From Entoloma clypeatum (Eukaryota; Basidiomycota; Agaricomycetes; Agaricales; Entolomataceae): DNA of 64,000 nt. The position numbers and the translations under genes are program-made. Positions 1 to 11,030 of this stretch are shown here, piece after piece. Location: positions 1,798,001-1,862,000 of the forward strand of contig OY751486.1 of assembly GCA_963565915.1 (NCBI GenBank), read 5' to 3'. Each line of letters begins with the position of its first letter. Positions within the stretch are counted from its first letter, which is position 1. The notes under the pieces are model-generated. The model did not search any database. It saw only the letters and a list, made by a program, of their open reading frames with translations, and was not told the DNA's origin.

Positions 1-64
1 GGTTCTTTCTTCTTGTTCCCCCCATTATCTTTCCGCTTCAAAAACTCTTCCAATAATCCTCAAA

Positions 65-1058
65 ATGTCGGGAAACAAATTCCAAAAAGAATTGGAGGCG
101 CTGCAGGCCAAACTCGCGGAGGTGGAGGCTAAGAAGCGAGTGGCGGAGGAGGAGGCTGCCAAGAAGGCTGAGGAGGAGTGGAGAGCGGAGGAAGAGAGGG
201 CTGCGGAGGCGGCGCGGGTGGCGGAGGAGATGCGGGTAGCGGAGGAGATGCGGGTAGCAGAGGAGACATGTCAGGCGTCGGAGCTGGTGGCTCAGAAGAG
301 GGCCGATGAAGTGGCCGCTGCGCAAGGCGCGTTGAGCAAGGGGTCGGGGGTGCCGCAGGCGGAGAAGAAGAAGAGGGCGACGAAGAAGAGGAAGGGGGAG
401 GAGGTGTCGGCGATGGTCGGAGAGGGGTCGGGAGTCGGGGTCGGGGTCAGCGCCTGCAATAGGTGCATTGTGTAGGGCGTCGAGTGCGAACACAATGAGT
501 GAGTTCTTCTTTGGTTCGTCTTTTTCTGTTTTAACCTTTTGTTTTAGGAATAAGTCGTCCTGCAAGGGTTGTGTCAAAGACAAGAAGAAGTGCGAGGTCG
601 GAGCGTCGGAGGGAAAGTCGGAGGTGAAGGAGGTGAGGAAAACGGTGAAGGTGAATAAGGGGAAGAAAAAGGCGTCGGAGATGCCGTTGGAGAGTGGGTC
701 GGAGGACACTGTCTTGAGTGTCCTCAAGATGATTTTGGCGGAGACCAGGCAGGTGAGGCAACTGCTAACAGCAGTTGAAGACTCGGTGAACACTGAGTAC
801 CGACAAAAGTTGCCGGAGGTGTCGGAGGAGGAGACAGAGTCAGAGATGGATACAAGGGAGGAGATGCATGAATTAAGGCTGGAGAAGAGGATTGCGAGGA
901 GAATAAGGAAGGACATAGTGAATAGGAAGAGGTTGGAGTTGCCGGAGCTGTCGGACGATTCCGACATGTCGATTTCGGAGCCGTCGGAGAAGGCGGAGGA
1001 GGAGGAGGAGGAGGACAAGGAGGAGGGTCTGTCAAACAAGAAACAATGTACTAAGTAG
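65..1058 (+). pseudogene. Antisense coiled-coil/zinc-cluster gene of Gy-A, broken copy
   Basis: This is a host-like gene on the strand opposite to Gy-A pol, ending 28 bp from the pol stop. The ATG at 65 opens an Ala/Glu/Lys-rich coiled coil (residues ~5-80), then basic residues, then the zinc cluster. GTGAGT at 499 and TTTTAG ending at 547 bound a 49-bp intron that joins the two halves in frame. The Cys spacing is C-x2-C-x6-C-x8-C-x2-C-x6-C, as in Gal4-type Zn2Cys6 domains. An in-frame TAG inside the first half (between CNRCIV and GVEC) breaks the protein. The tail after ~950 is acidic. The intact sister is at 35129-35999 with the intron at the same place. DNA binding is inferred from the motif only. 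A fused ORF calling program would see two shorter ORFs here. Confidence 0.75.
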
Positions 1059-1086
1059 ATAGCAATAGTACTTGTTTTTTCTTGTT

Positions 1087-2436
1087 TCAGAGCGACGTGA
1101 GCAGACCCAGTTTGTCAGGATAAGCAGAATGAAAGTCGGAGACAAGCTCCGGGGTGTTTTCCAATTCATTGGCTGGTAGCCAAGAAAATTCTTCATCAGT
1201 GTTTTCATATCCTAACCAACGGACGAAATATAGTAGCTTGCAGCTATGTCGTCGGTCGATCTTTGAGTCGACGATTTCAGCAATCTCATACTCAAGTTCT
1301 TCGTCAATGTCAATCAGAGGAGGTGGAGGTTGGGTCCGATTTGGAATGGTGTTCGGAGTTGCGGGTTCAAGCATGGAGACGTGATAGACAGGGTGAACAC
1401 CGCGGAATGTGTCGGGGAGTCAGAGGGTAAAGGAGTGTGTGCCAGGTTGTGCAATGATCTCATATGGTCCCAAGTACTTTTCTGAGAGTTTCTTGGATGG
1501 GCGTGTTGTGCGGAAGAACTGTGCTTTGACAAAAACCTGTTGTCCAACAGAGAACGTCGGAGCTGCGATCCAATTATTGTCGGACGACTTCTGGTAACGT
1601 CGTTGAGGTCGGAGATGGTGGCTTTCAGTTCTTGGTGAAGTTCGTCTAAGTCGGTCACGAAGGATCGGGCTCGGGAAGAGGCGAGGTCTTGTTCCGGGTG
1701 AACAGTAATGTTTGGATGGTAACCCTTGTTAGCGAAGAAGGGAGATATGCCAGTGGTAGCACTCGGTGCATTGTTGTACGCGAACTCCGCAATCGGAAGG
1801 AGAGTGGAACAGTTATCCTGTTGGTAGTTGCAGAATATCCACAAGTATTGTTTGAGGGTCTGGTTAGTGCGTTCGGTTTGGCCATCGCCTTTGGGGTGGT
1901 AACCGGAGGTGAGGGTCATGTTTAGAGCCTTTCCGAGAGATCGGAAGAATCGGGAGATGAATTCGGGGCCGCGGTCGGAGGTGACATGTTCGGGGACGCC
2001 ATGTTTAGAGAAGACGTGTAATAAGAAGAGTACAGCAAGGTCTTCGGAGGTGCAGTGAATGGTTGTCGGAATGAAGATACTTTGCTTCATTAATCGGTCA
2101 ATGATAACAAGGATGGAATCAAAGTTGTCGGAGGTCGGAAGGGTCTCGATGAAATCCATTGAGATAGAATTCCAAGGACATTCGGGGATCGGAAGCTGTT
2201 TGAGTAGGCCATAAGGCTTGTGTCTTTGTGGCTTCAATCACATGCAAGTGGTACATGACTTGCAATAGTGTTTGACAAAATCTTGTATTCCGGGCCAGGT
2301 GTAATCGCACTGAATGAGACTAAGTGTCTTGTTCTGACCTGGGTGTCCAGCAAGCATATGATCGTGCTTGTGCTGTAGGACTCGGAGTCGGAGGTCGTCG
2401 GAGTTGGGAACGTAAATCCGATTGTCATGTCGGAGG
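1087..2436 (-). pseudogene. Gy-A pol, integrase core and chromodomain
   Basis: This is the 3' part of pol. It shows an HHCC-type region ending in CKSCTTCM, the core from SMDFIETLP with the second catalytic Asp preserved in VTSDRGPEF, and a C-terminal chromodomain (EYEIAEIVDSKIDRR, then YFVRWLGYENTDEEFSWLP) ending at 1087. Chromodomains of this clade direct integration to particular chromatin. Frame changes occur near 1380 and 1600, and the region is cut at ~2436 by the 1.95-kb insertion, so RNase H to integrase continuity is lost. Compared with Gy-E this copy retains ten residues after FDSILV that Gy-E lacks, so the two copies complement each other for reading the ancestral gene. Confidence 0.85.
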
Positions 2437-2654
2437 ATTTAGAGACCGAGACCGAGACCAATTTTTCAGTTCACATGATCTCGAAAAAACTGAACCGGAC
2501 CGATGCAAGACCGGTGCATCAGTTCTGTTTACCTCAAAGAAGTGAGACCGGACTGGTCTCAACCGGTTTAAACCAATATATTACAAGTAAAATAAGACTA
2601 AGGACACGCACACATCATACTCCCTCAATTGGTCCTCTGTGGGCTCAGCCTGGC

Positions 2655-3065
2655 CCCATGTGCTCTGGGGCGTGACTCAACGCCGTTGGGCGTGAAAGGG
2701 GGCTGTTGGGCACGTGTCGTGGCAGGTGCGCAGTGCCGTACGGCGCGAAGGGAGGCCGTTGCGCGGGAAGGAAGGGTGCTGGGTGTGAGTTGATGGCGTT
2801 GGGAACGTGAGGCGGCCGTTGGGCACGAGGACCAGGCAAGCAAGGTGGTCGTTGGGCATTAGAGGGGCCGTGGGGCACTAGTTGGGGCAGTTGGGCAAGA
2901 GGGGCGGCTGTTGGGGACATGAGGCGGCTGTTGGGCGTGAAAGGCGGCCGTTGTGCGTGGGTTGACGGCGTTGAGGGCAAAGGGACGGTGTTGGGGGCAA
3001 AGGGACGGCGTGGTGTGGGTCAATGCGGTGGGCGCAAGTCGGGACCGTTGGGCATGAAAGGAGGC
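2655..3065. repeat. GC-rich minisatellite, ~21-bp unit
   Basis: Degenerate tandem copies of a unit close to GGCCGTTGGGCGTGAAAGGC. Several units are lengthened or scrambled. The reverse complement of the same unit fills the hAT-type element at 25545-26450. Long ORFs here on the minus strand are low-complexity artefacts. Confidence 0.8.
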
Positions 3066-4090
3066 CTTTAGTGCCCAAACCATGGCACCAAAACCCACAA
3101 AAATAATTCTTACCTTATGTAGACATATTTAGAAACTCATAGAAAGTATATATAGAGCTATATACATGAGCTATGGATGGTAGAAAGTTGGTGCTCCAAA
3201 TTGATGTATCAAAACAGAGTGTAAATCATGATCAATAGTGCATCATGGGTTTCCTCAAACACAAAAAACAACATTTCCTGACTTCCTCCTTTCCACAAAC
3301 ATTTTAGTGTACATGTACTGTATACATACTATTGAAACATTGTATCTGAACCCCCTCAGAGTATTCAAATAAAATTAAAGGACTTGATGAGGTGAATATG
3401 AGCAAAATTCTCCTCATTCAGGGGATCTCACAGCACATTTGTTTTTCAAATTTGGCTCATTCATTAGGGAGATATAACACTTTTACTGAAATCTGCACAT
3501 TTCATTATTTCTATCTTATCTGGACTTCTAAAAATTATACAAAGTGCTTCAGAAGGTGAATACATATCTATTTATAAGTTCTATCACTTCCAACTATTAT
3601 TAGACCATGAGGAAGGCACTGCACGTGCCTGCGTGATGCATTTTGCGCATTGTTTACTATTATTTGGTGTAGAGCACGGCACCTCTATGACTTAAAATCT
3701 GTGGCATCATTCCATAAAATCAACACATATTTATTGACATATGATACTCTGCTACATAATTGATATAGTCTGTAAGCTGACTTCCTCCTGTGTAGCCATA
3801 TTAAGGAGAAATGCGATGTTTTTTGAGTTTGTTTACATATATTTGACACATTTGATGCACGCGTCATCCAACGTTGAAACGACGCATCCACCCATTGCTG
3901 ACTCTGCAATGAGGGGCACAGATGCTGAAAAGGCCAGAATATATTTATAGATTTTATTTATAATCTGTCTACTTGTGATCGAGGCAGGAGGGAGCACGCA
4001 CACACACCTTTTGTGTTTTTTTTTAGGTGTGCCTATTTGGGAAGTGGGAAAGTTGTGATGTAGAATGAGTGTGATGCACCAGATATAATG

Positions 4091-4175
4091 GACTTGTGGC
4101 TCAGTTGGTTAGCTAGATGACTGAACTAATGTTCTGTACTATAGAGGTTGTGAGTTCAATTCTTGCAAATGGCAC
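4091..4175 (+). repeat. tRNA-like SINE head with A and B boxes
   Basis: TGGCTCAGTTGG (4097-4108) matches the RNA polymerase III A box, and GAGTTCAATTC (4152-4162) resembles the B box. They lie about 44 bp apart, in the right order and strand. The arms do not fold into a convincing complete tRNA by eye, so this is read as a tRNA-derived SINE head rather than a working tRNA gene. The body downstream (to ~4230) is AT-rich. Confidence 0.5.
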
Positions 4176-4389
4176 AAATTTTGCACTTTGCCATTTCGTG
4201 ATCTTGATTTCTGTTCCTCAGATTGTTCCGTGGAAAAGACTGGTTTAAACCTGTTTGAACTGGTCTTTGGCCGGTCTTTCAAATTCCGAAGTTTGGAGTG
4301 AACCAAGGACCGGCGAGATCCGAAACCTTAAAAACCGAGACCGGCGGTCCGGTCTTTCACCGGTTTGGTTCGATCTGGTCTCAGTCTAA

Positions 4390-6268
4390 TTCACACAAAA
4401 GTAAACTGGACCTTCGAACACTATCCATGATAATAGTTGCACAGAGGACAGGCTCAAGGAGTTGAGTTGCGCGAACTGAAGCGGAGAGCTGTTCTTGCAA
4501 AAAGACTGGTTGGAGGTTGGTCGGATTGATGTCGACATAGTCGCTATTTCCCCCTTTAGGGTAGACATCCCAACGTCTAGTTAGGGAGTCAGGTTTAGTT
4601 CCCAATCGGCTGGGGCGGAATCGGATGACGAGGTTGAACCGAGAAAGGTATTCCAACCATCGGACTTGTTGGCGTGAAAGAACTTTGGTGGTGGCAAAAT
4701 ACTCAAGGTTTTTGTGGTCAGTAACGACATCAATCGGAGTACCGGAGCCTTCGAGATAATGACACCAAATTTTAAATGCTTCGTAGATGGCAAGAAGTTC
4801 CTTATCGTGGGTGTCATAGTTTACTTCGGGGGCCGTGAAGGTGCGGGAATGGAATGCGACGGGGTGGACTTCATTGTCGGAGGTGACTGGTTTCGACAAT
4901 TATTGGAGAGTCGGGGATCCAGTGTGTCAGGATCGGAGCGGTGGTAAATGCCTTTTTCAGGTCATTAAAAGTGGTTCGAGCGTCGTCGGAGAACAGCCAA
5001 GTGGCATGTTTCCTGGTTAAACGAGTGAGTGGAATAGTGATGTTGGAATAGAATGGAATGAAACATCAATAAAAGTTTGTGAAACCTAAAAAGGACTGCA
5101 TGTCCTTCACTCTGCGCGGTTCAGGCCAATCCTGAATAATCTTGACTTTCGCTTCCGACATTTTGAGTCCGTCGGGAGAAAGGATAAATCCAAGATATTC
5201 TACAGTTTCGGCGGAGAAGTCGCACTTGTCGGCGCGGGCGTAAAGACTGTGTTGTCGGAGTCAGAGGAGGACTTCTCGGACATGTTTTTAGTGTTCCTTG
5301 GGGTTGTCGGAGTAGATCAGGATGTCGTCGAGGTAAACGGTAACGCAGTTGTCCAGAAGGTCGGAGAAGATGTCGTTCATGAAACGTTGGAAGGCTGCAG
5401 GTGCGTTAGACAATCCGAATGGCATGACTAACCATTCAAACAATCCATAGCAAGTGCGGAATGCAGTTTTCCATTCACCACCTTCAGTGATGCGGACTAG
5501 GTGGTATGTATGTCAGAGGTCTATGGTGGTATAAACACATGCTTTTCCAGCAGTGGCTAAGAGGTCGGAGATGAGCGGAAGTGGGTATCGGTCCTTCTTT
5601 GTGATTTTGTTCAGGCCTCGGTAGTCGACGCAAAGTCGGAGTGATCCATCTTTCTTTCTGACGAAGAGGATCGGAGTGCCGTGAGGTGAACTAGAAGGTT
5701 TGATGAAACCAATATTGAGATGCTCGTCAATGAAGTCTCAGAGGGATCCAGGTTCGGATTGCAAGAGTGAGTACATTGGACCAATCGGAGGGGAAGTACC
5801 TTCCTCCAAATTGATCTTGAGGTCATAAGGTCGGTGGGGTGCAAGGGTGTCGGCTTTTTTCTTACTGAATACATCAGCAAAATCGTGGTATTCCTCAGGT
5901 ATGCCAGAGAGGTCGGGAGCGTTGTCGGAGACGGATGCGGAAGTGGTGGAGAAGTCAGAGAGGTGAACACGGAAAGTGTATGCCCCAGGAGCTTTACAAG
6001 CATGGAGATATGCGGCTGCATTGACCATGGTAATCTGTGGCGGGTTGGAAATGTTCAGAGTGAGCAGATCGGAGGTACCCATCGGAGAGGGCGGACACTG
6101 CAGAGGTGGCGGAGCTGCCTCAGCAGTCGACGTTGGAGTCGGACTCGGAGTGTCGGGTAACGTAGAACGGAATAAGATACTGCCCAATACCCAGTCAATC
6201 AATGGATTGTAGCGGGTGAGCCAGTTGTGTCCTAGAACCAAACTACAAGATGAATCGAGGGTTGTCAC
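4390..6268 (-). pseudogene. Gy-A pol, reverse transcriptase and RNase H
   Basis: The segment begins past the missing protease core (GHNWLTRYNPLIDWV motif), then runs through the RT palm with [13 protein letters not shown] (YxDD active site, ~5290-5345) and RNase H with the tether NLEYFATTKVL. Several frame changes and stops separate the pieces (around 5730, 5040 and 4900). The order and sequence match Gy-E pol. Catalytic residues visible in RT are intact, but the reading frame is not, so no functional enzyme can be made. Confidence 0.85.
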
Positions 6269-6304
6269 GTAAAAGGCGACGGTCAGAAGTTCATTGGAAG
6301 GGAA

Positions 6305-6426
6305 TCAGAGAGGAAGATCAATAGATTGTGTGATATACATATAGATTGCGTGATATATAGTGTTTCAAGGTCCAGTCTCAAAGACCACAAAGAAGACTGA
6401 GACCAGACTGAACCAGGGGGTGGTCC
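6305..6426. other. Short foreign replacement inside Gy-A
   Basis: About 120 bp replaces roughly 315 bp that Gy-E has at this point (gag-pol junction, frameshift site and protease active site). It holds two copies of a TAGATTGYGTGATATA-like motif and an end with GACTGAGACCAGACTGAACC that resembles the right end of the 2437-4386 insertion. It may be a small deletion derivative of the same transposon. Confidence 0.45.
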
Positions 6427-7440
6427 CCACATGGGCCTTTGCTTTGGCGTTAGAAGATGATTTCTTCGAGCAGTCGGAAGCCCGATGACCAACGTTGCCG
6501 CAAAACATGCATAAATTATTGTCAAATCGTCATTGGCATTCTTGGGGAGTTAATTTCCCATCTTTGCCAAGTTTGTCAAAGAGGGCAGATTTCGGAGAGG
6601 TGGATGACAATTTTTGTTGTTGTTGCGAGTTGGGTTTAGACGATGAGTTGTTATTGGAGGATGATGAAGCGGAGGTCTGTTTCTTGTCGGATTTGTCGGA
6701 TTTTGGAGTAGATTTGTCGGAGGAGCACGATTTCTCGCATTGACGTTCCCAGTAGTGGGCATCGATGTTATGGGCCATTATCTTCAACTTGGCCAGAGTC
6801 TTAGGTTTGGGGTAGGTCCCTAAAACATCTTTGATATGTTCCGCTAAACCAGTGTAGTACCGATATCAGAGCGCGCCATCATCCCACTGCGTGCGAGCGG
6901 AAAGATGTTTGAAGTCCACGTTGTAACGTAGGATCTTCTGATTGTCGCGCATCCAAAGGTGATCCAGACTATCCTCTGCTTCTCTGGTCAGATCGATAGG
7001 TCCAAATTCGGATCGGAGGATGTGTACAAAGGCGTACCAATTGTCCAACCAGACAGAGTCGTCGTCAGACTCTCCCAAGAGGGTGGGCTCAAACCATTCA
7101 AGCGCAGTTCCTCGGAGGTACAACAGAGCAAAACTGACTTTGTTATCATTGTTGTCAAAGGTGGGGTTGTTTCGGAAATATAGTGTGCATTGTGCTAGGA
7201 AACTGGTGAGTTTCCAAGAGTTGGAACCATCAAAAGTGTTGGGTTCCTTCGACTTCTTTTTCGGAGTCTTCAGAGTCTCTCTACGTCGGAGCTCCTCTGT
7301 CATAAGCATGATTGCTTCAGCGAGGTTTGGAGTTTGCTCACAACGGAAAGGTTCATTGTCGTCAAAAGGAGAGGTCGGAGATTTGTGAAAAGGTTCAGGA
7401 ATCGGAGGTCCTTGTGTCTGAGGTGTTTGGAGACAAGGTG
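6427..7440 (-). pseudogene. Gy-A gag remnant
   Basis: Fragments match Gy-E gag: the capsid-like core from PNTFDGSNSWKL (7309-6866), a Ser/Lys-rich linker (6787-6530), and a partial CCHC knuckle near 6480-6510. Compared with Gy-E the N-terminal ~110 residues are shortened and the frame shifts at ~6860. Gag would package element RNA in virus-like particles; this copy is broken. Confidence 0.75.
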
Positions 7441-7705
7441 TCTAAGTTGATATTCAAACTGAAGCTAATACATGATTCTACATAAGTTTAAATACTATGT
7501 CAGAGGATGTGTGGCTTCGTCGGAGTCAGATAACGAGTGGCTGTTGGAGATGCTTAACATAAGTAAAATGGTCGGATGTAAGTAATGTATGTAGTAACGA
7601 GATTCATAACAGTAAGTATGCATAATAAGTATTAGTCAAAAATGTCGGAGGTGTTGGAGGTGTCGGAATTGGTCGGAAATCATCGGAGCTGATCGGAATG
7701 TAACA
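7441..7705 (-). repeat. Gy-A 5' LTR remnant
   Basis: Shares TTGATATTCAAACTGA and the adjacent TTTAAATAC region with the middle of the Gy-E LTR and ends in GGAATGTAACA, parallel to GGATATAACA in Gy-E. The first ~390 bp of the Gy-E LTR and the untranslated leader are missing, so this is a truncated LTR. Confidence 0.65.
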
Positions 7706-7985
7706 GTTGTCAAGAATCTGGTAAACCTATGGATGGGAAATTTAAAGGCCTCGATGACAGAGAAGAAGATTATATTATTCCAAAGAACATTTGGAAGGAG
7801 ATTGGGAATGAAACTGTCGCATCAATGAAGCTTATTCCATCAGCTTTTGTGTGAGCACTTGGCAATTTTACAGAAGACCAATCTTTCTTTACTGCAGAAG
7901 GGTGGTCTTTCTGGTTCATTTATCTTGCACCGATCCTTCTGCAAGATTGCTTTTCGAACATCAAGTACTACAAACATTTTCGAGC
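7706..7985 (+). pseudogene. Plavaka (CACTA-type) transposase remnant, part 1
   Basis: The frame reads GKPMDGKFKGLDDREEDY, then IPKNIWKEIG and IPSAFV, a short intron (~7850-7888), and TAEGWSFWFIYLAPILLQD. These are typical of the C-terminal half of the very common basidiomycete Plavaka transposase. The sequence stops at KYYKHFRAL where a TIR element is inserted, and resumes at 9850 with HFHALVNIMK. The left side was cut by Gy-A. The upstream catalytic part is absent. Confidence 0.7.
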
Positions 7986-8092
7986 CCTAGACGTAGTATT
8001 GATATATCACAGTCCTGTAACCATAGCACAGCTGTGTTACATCTACATCATTAATTACAGGTTCACCAGGTGATATATCACCCATCTGCCTC
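7986..8092 (+). repeat. Left terminal inverted repeat
   Basis: Contains TGATATATCAC twice (about 8000 and 8080) and CATTAATTACAGGT. Pairs with 9735-9846. Confidence 0.65.
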
Positions 8093-9154
8093 ACAAGCTG
8101 GCCCTGCAGGGTTCTTCTGGGGGTTGGTTTGCTGTGATCATGCCATGATCCATCAATACAGCTGCCATTATTCAGTGCGCACTACGTCGCCTGGATGCGG
8201 CTGGCTTGGGCCCTTGGCACGTCGGTGTGGGCCTGGCTGTGCATCAAATCATCAGTTTCTGGGTTCGGTCTCCTTCGCTTGCAAGACCTCCGTGAAAAAC
8301 ATAGTATAACATACTACTTGACCTCCTTTAATTTTCATTTCTGACTGCATAGCTGACATAACAATGATCAAGTAAAGGGATCAATTTGAGCTGCATATTG
8401 TTTGAGGTTTACAGATATGATTTCCTCATGTCAGTCACAAAAAACATAATATGTTGGCAGATCCGTGGTGCAGCTTCCTTTCGTTTCTATTCCCCTTCAA
8501 TTTACACTTGTTTGCAGTGATTTTCGCTGAATGAATAAGGCAGATTCCATGTGTATGACTTGATGAAATAATTCAGAAATGTTGTAAAAAAATCTACAAA
8601 GGCAAAACATACTTGTGTTCTTTGCACTGCAAGGTAATCTAACAAGCTCTCAAGTGTGTCAGGATTCTGGATAGAAAACACTTTGGATGGGAACCAGAGT
8701 GAGGACAACTGTAGTAGCACTTATGTATTTTGTAAGTTTAAGTTGAGATTTGGGCCATTTCTTGCACCTGTCGTCTGACCTTGGACTTCTGCAAGTATCT
8801 CATTTGAAGGAATGTCTCACATATTGCCTATTCCTGTAATATCTAAAAGAACTATCGAGAGGATGGCACACTGCAAGGTAATCTGTGTGTTTTCCGAACC
8901 TCAGATAATGCCGATACTGTAGTCACGTGATCAAAAAGTTCAACTTTCAACACGCACACGCACATCCCGACCATTGATCAATTGATCCCCAGCCTCAGCA
9001 CCCACACCAAAGATCAGAGACGATGGTCAAAGGACCCGTTCCTTCATACCACCACAGCGGACCTTGGTATGAGAGACAGGACAGGATGAGGGACCCGACC
9101 AGACGGGATGCTGTGATAGGATGAGATGAGACGAGAGCTGTAACGGGACAAGAC

Positions 9155-9225
9155 AAGACGTCCACGACCCCACTGTCCACGACCCCACTGTCCATGACCC
9201 CACCGTCCACGACCCCAAACCCGCC
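9155..9225. repeat. Short tandem repeat, 15-bp unit
   Basis: Four to five copies of TCCACGACCCCACTG with single-base variation. No coding role seen. Confidence 0.85.
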
Positions 9226-9734
9226 CACTGCTGTCACCTACCCGTCCACCAATTGGCACGGGAGGTGAAAGCAGTGGCCAGAGGGGAGGGTGTGTGCCGG
9301 GAGGTCCGCGACAGCACGGAGGCGGGCCCACCCATATGTGCGCGTTTTTTGTACCCGTTGAGGGGCCGCACTGCTGTGGAATGGCTGCCCTTACCCCTGA
9401 AGAGGGCGGCAGCGTACATCATGGGGCGCGTGTGGGGAGCGGTGGATGTGGGGCGCATGGGGACGGTGGGGCATGTGCTAGGAACAGCTGAGAGAACACA
9501 GGAATGGCAGGAGGTGCGTGAAAAACGGCACCCGAGATGCAAGAGCGGTGGGCAGGCACACGTGGGGCGTGTGGGGCAGGGGCCAGTCAGGAAGGAATAA
9601 AAATAACTATGCCAACAAACTAAAAATGGAATGGCATGCACACGTGGCCACGGTGCACTATATTAGGCCTACTGACTTATGTTGCATGAACCAAGCCACA
9701 AACACTTCAGGGGAGCCGTGATATATTACACTGA

Positions 9735-9846
9735 GGGTGATATATTACTCATGATGTATTACCCAGCAGACCTGTAATTAATGCTGTACATGCAACACAG
9801 TCATGCTAAGGTGTTAGGATATGATATATCACCCCTACTGACTAGG
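9735..9846 (-). repeat. Right terminal inverted repeat
   Basis: Inverted partner of 7986-8092. It carries ACCTGTAATTAATG and GATATATCACCC and ends in GACTAGG. TTG separates it from the putative target-site copy. Confidence 0.65.
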
Positions 9847-9849
9847 TTG

Positions 9850-11030
9850 CATTTTCATGCTCTTGTCAATATCATGAAGACATGTCTTCAGTTCACAATA
9901 TCCAATTCCGAGATTGATACATTGGAGAAGAAGATTGTTTCGTGGGTTCATAAATATGAAAAGTGCGTAGTTCGCAAGATTTTGAGTTCATTGATGTGAA
10001 TAAGCCAAAGAATATATTATCAATATAACCCAGAGCGTCTCTCCACTTGTACCTTGACAATACATGGTCTTCTGCACCTTTGTGACAATATTTGGTTTTG
10101 CGGGCCCATCTGGACGACATGGACCTTCTGGATGGAGCGCTATTGTGGATATCTTCAATCAGGGCTGCGATCTCGTGTACATCCATGGGCAAATCTGAAC
10201 AATCGCATCCTTCATAAAGCTTATATCGATCAAATCAACATCTATTATGATCTCGATGATGAACTCAAAACAACATCACAGGATATGTCTTGCACCGAAC
10301 ATGTTATTGAGGGATGTATGTTATTTCCAACATCTCTTTGACATATTATTTATCAGGCTGAAATATACTCAGATCCGCTGTCAATTCTTTGCATGCCGTG
10401 TATCAAGTACTTCAAACCCAACAAATCACTTCGATCAAAGATAGCACAGTATTTTAATTTGGTAACAGGAAGGTCTACCTCAGATATCATTTCTCAACTT
10501 CCTAGCATCATGCCATCATGGGGAAAAGTTTGCATTGCAAATTGCGGCGATCATATTTGAGCATCAAGTGCATGTCATAATCCAGACAAGGAAAGAAACA
10601 TGTCATTTGTTTGAGTAAGTATGAATTTGCATTGCAACTTGAAGTTTTCATTTCTAACCATCTGAACCAGTATGAAATCGAAGTAGAAGATTGGTCAAAA
10701 AAGCTTGTATGTGAGATATTTTATGGCGAGTTACAGTCCATTTTGGAGTGCGAGCTGCCAAAGAACAATTTTTGGAGCAAGGAGCTATGGGGAAAGGTTG
10801 TCTTACTTGCAGTTATTATACCGTGCATCATAAATGGTCAAGATGCAATGAAAGGAGTTGTGAAATATTCGAAAACAACAACGGAGGTAGTCACAGATCT
10901 GCAAGTGGTTCAGTGCGTGGTGGGATGGGCATTCACTCGCAAGAGATGGGGAATCATTGACAGGAGTGGAGACTTTTCAAGGACTGAATTTGTTGCGAGT
11001 CAGGGTCATCCGTTTACTGTGCACAATGAT
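9850..11030 (+). pseudogene. Plavaka transposase remnant, part 2 (C-terminal region)
   Basis: The sequence continues from part 1: HFHALVNIMKTCLQFTI, EKKIVSWVHKYEK, intron (~9960-10020), YYQYNPERLSTCTLTIHGLL, WTTWTFWMERYCG, SGLRSRVHPWANLNN, then a later exon with FYGELQSILECELP and RWGIIDRSGDFSRT near 10730-10990. This order is that of Plavaka-type proteins of Agaricomycetes. There are several frame breaks around 10340-10610. Together with 7706-7985 it is one transposase gene split by the TIR element, older than both that element and Gy-A. Confidence 0.7.

Larger units (their letters stand above)
2437..4386. mobile_element. Non-autonomous insertion with GAGACCGG-rich ends, minisatellite and SINE head
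   Basis: A segment with no match in Gy-E interrupts pol. Both ends are rich in the same motif in inverted orientation: GAGACCGAGACCGAGACC at the left, and GGTCTCGGTTTTT-like sequence when the right end is read in reverse. This suggests degenerate terminal inverted repeats of a DNA transposon. I could not find a clean target duplication, and about 95 bp of pol are missing at the junction. Inside are a GC-rich minisatellite (2655-3065), about 1 kb of AT-rich DNA without a gene (3066-4090) and a tRNA-like head (4091-4175). A similar GACTGAGACCAGACTGAACC end occurs at ~6390-6415. Class is uncertain. Confidence 0.5.
1..7705 (-). mobile_element. Gy-A, decayed Ty3/Gypsy chromovirus
   Basis: Read on the minus strand the order is 5' LTR remnant (7441-7705), gag (7440-6427), protease flank/RT/RNase H (6268-4390), integrase and chromodomain (2436-1087), then an antisense gene (65-1058). 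A purine tract, the complement of positions 14-28, marks the approach to the 3' LTR, which lies outside the window. Proteins and LTR core match Gy-E (34297-41688), so both are one family. It has two large disruptions: an insertion at 2437-4386 that replaced about 95 bp of pol, and a replacement at 6305-6426 that removed the protease active site. It cannot be autonomous. Its right LTR end abuts Plavaka transposase sequence, so it inserted into that older element; GTTGT after position 7705 may be the target duplication, but the other copy is not visible. Confidence 0.85.
7986..9846. mobile_element. 1.86-kb non-autonomous DNA transposon with ~105-bp TIRs
   Basis: The ends are inverted copies: CCTAGACGTAGTATTGATAT at the left, and the reverse of the right end begins CCTAGTCAGTAGGGGTGATA. 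The similarity continues past CATTAATTACAGGT, present exactly at 8049-8062 and inverted at 9770-9783. Flanks carry CATTTTCGAGC (7975-7985) and CATTTTCATGC (9850-9860), an imperfect ~9-11 bp target duplication. Long TIRs and a 9-11 bp duplication recall Mutator-like elements, but this is inference. The interior (8093-9734) has no recognisable gene; it holds GT- and GC-rich simple repeats. Confidence 0.65.

Noticed and set aside
2625..3098. Several minus-strand ORFs rich in Pro/Arg/His
   Set aside because: Same minisatellite artefact as in the hAT-type element.
4091..4175. Functional tRNA gene
   Set aside because: A and B boxes are present but acceptor and anticodon arms do not pair convincingly; a SINE head is more likely.
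8049..9783. piggyBac element with TTAA duplication
   Set aside because: The CATTAATTACAGGT pair with TTAA is inside a longer inverted repeat that reaches 7986 and 9846, so TTAA is not the insertion boundary.
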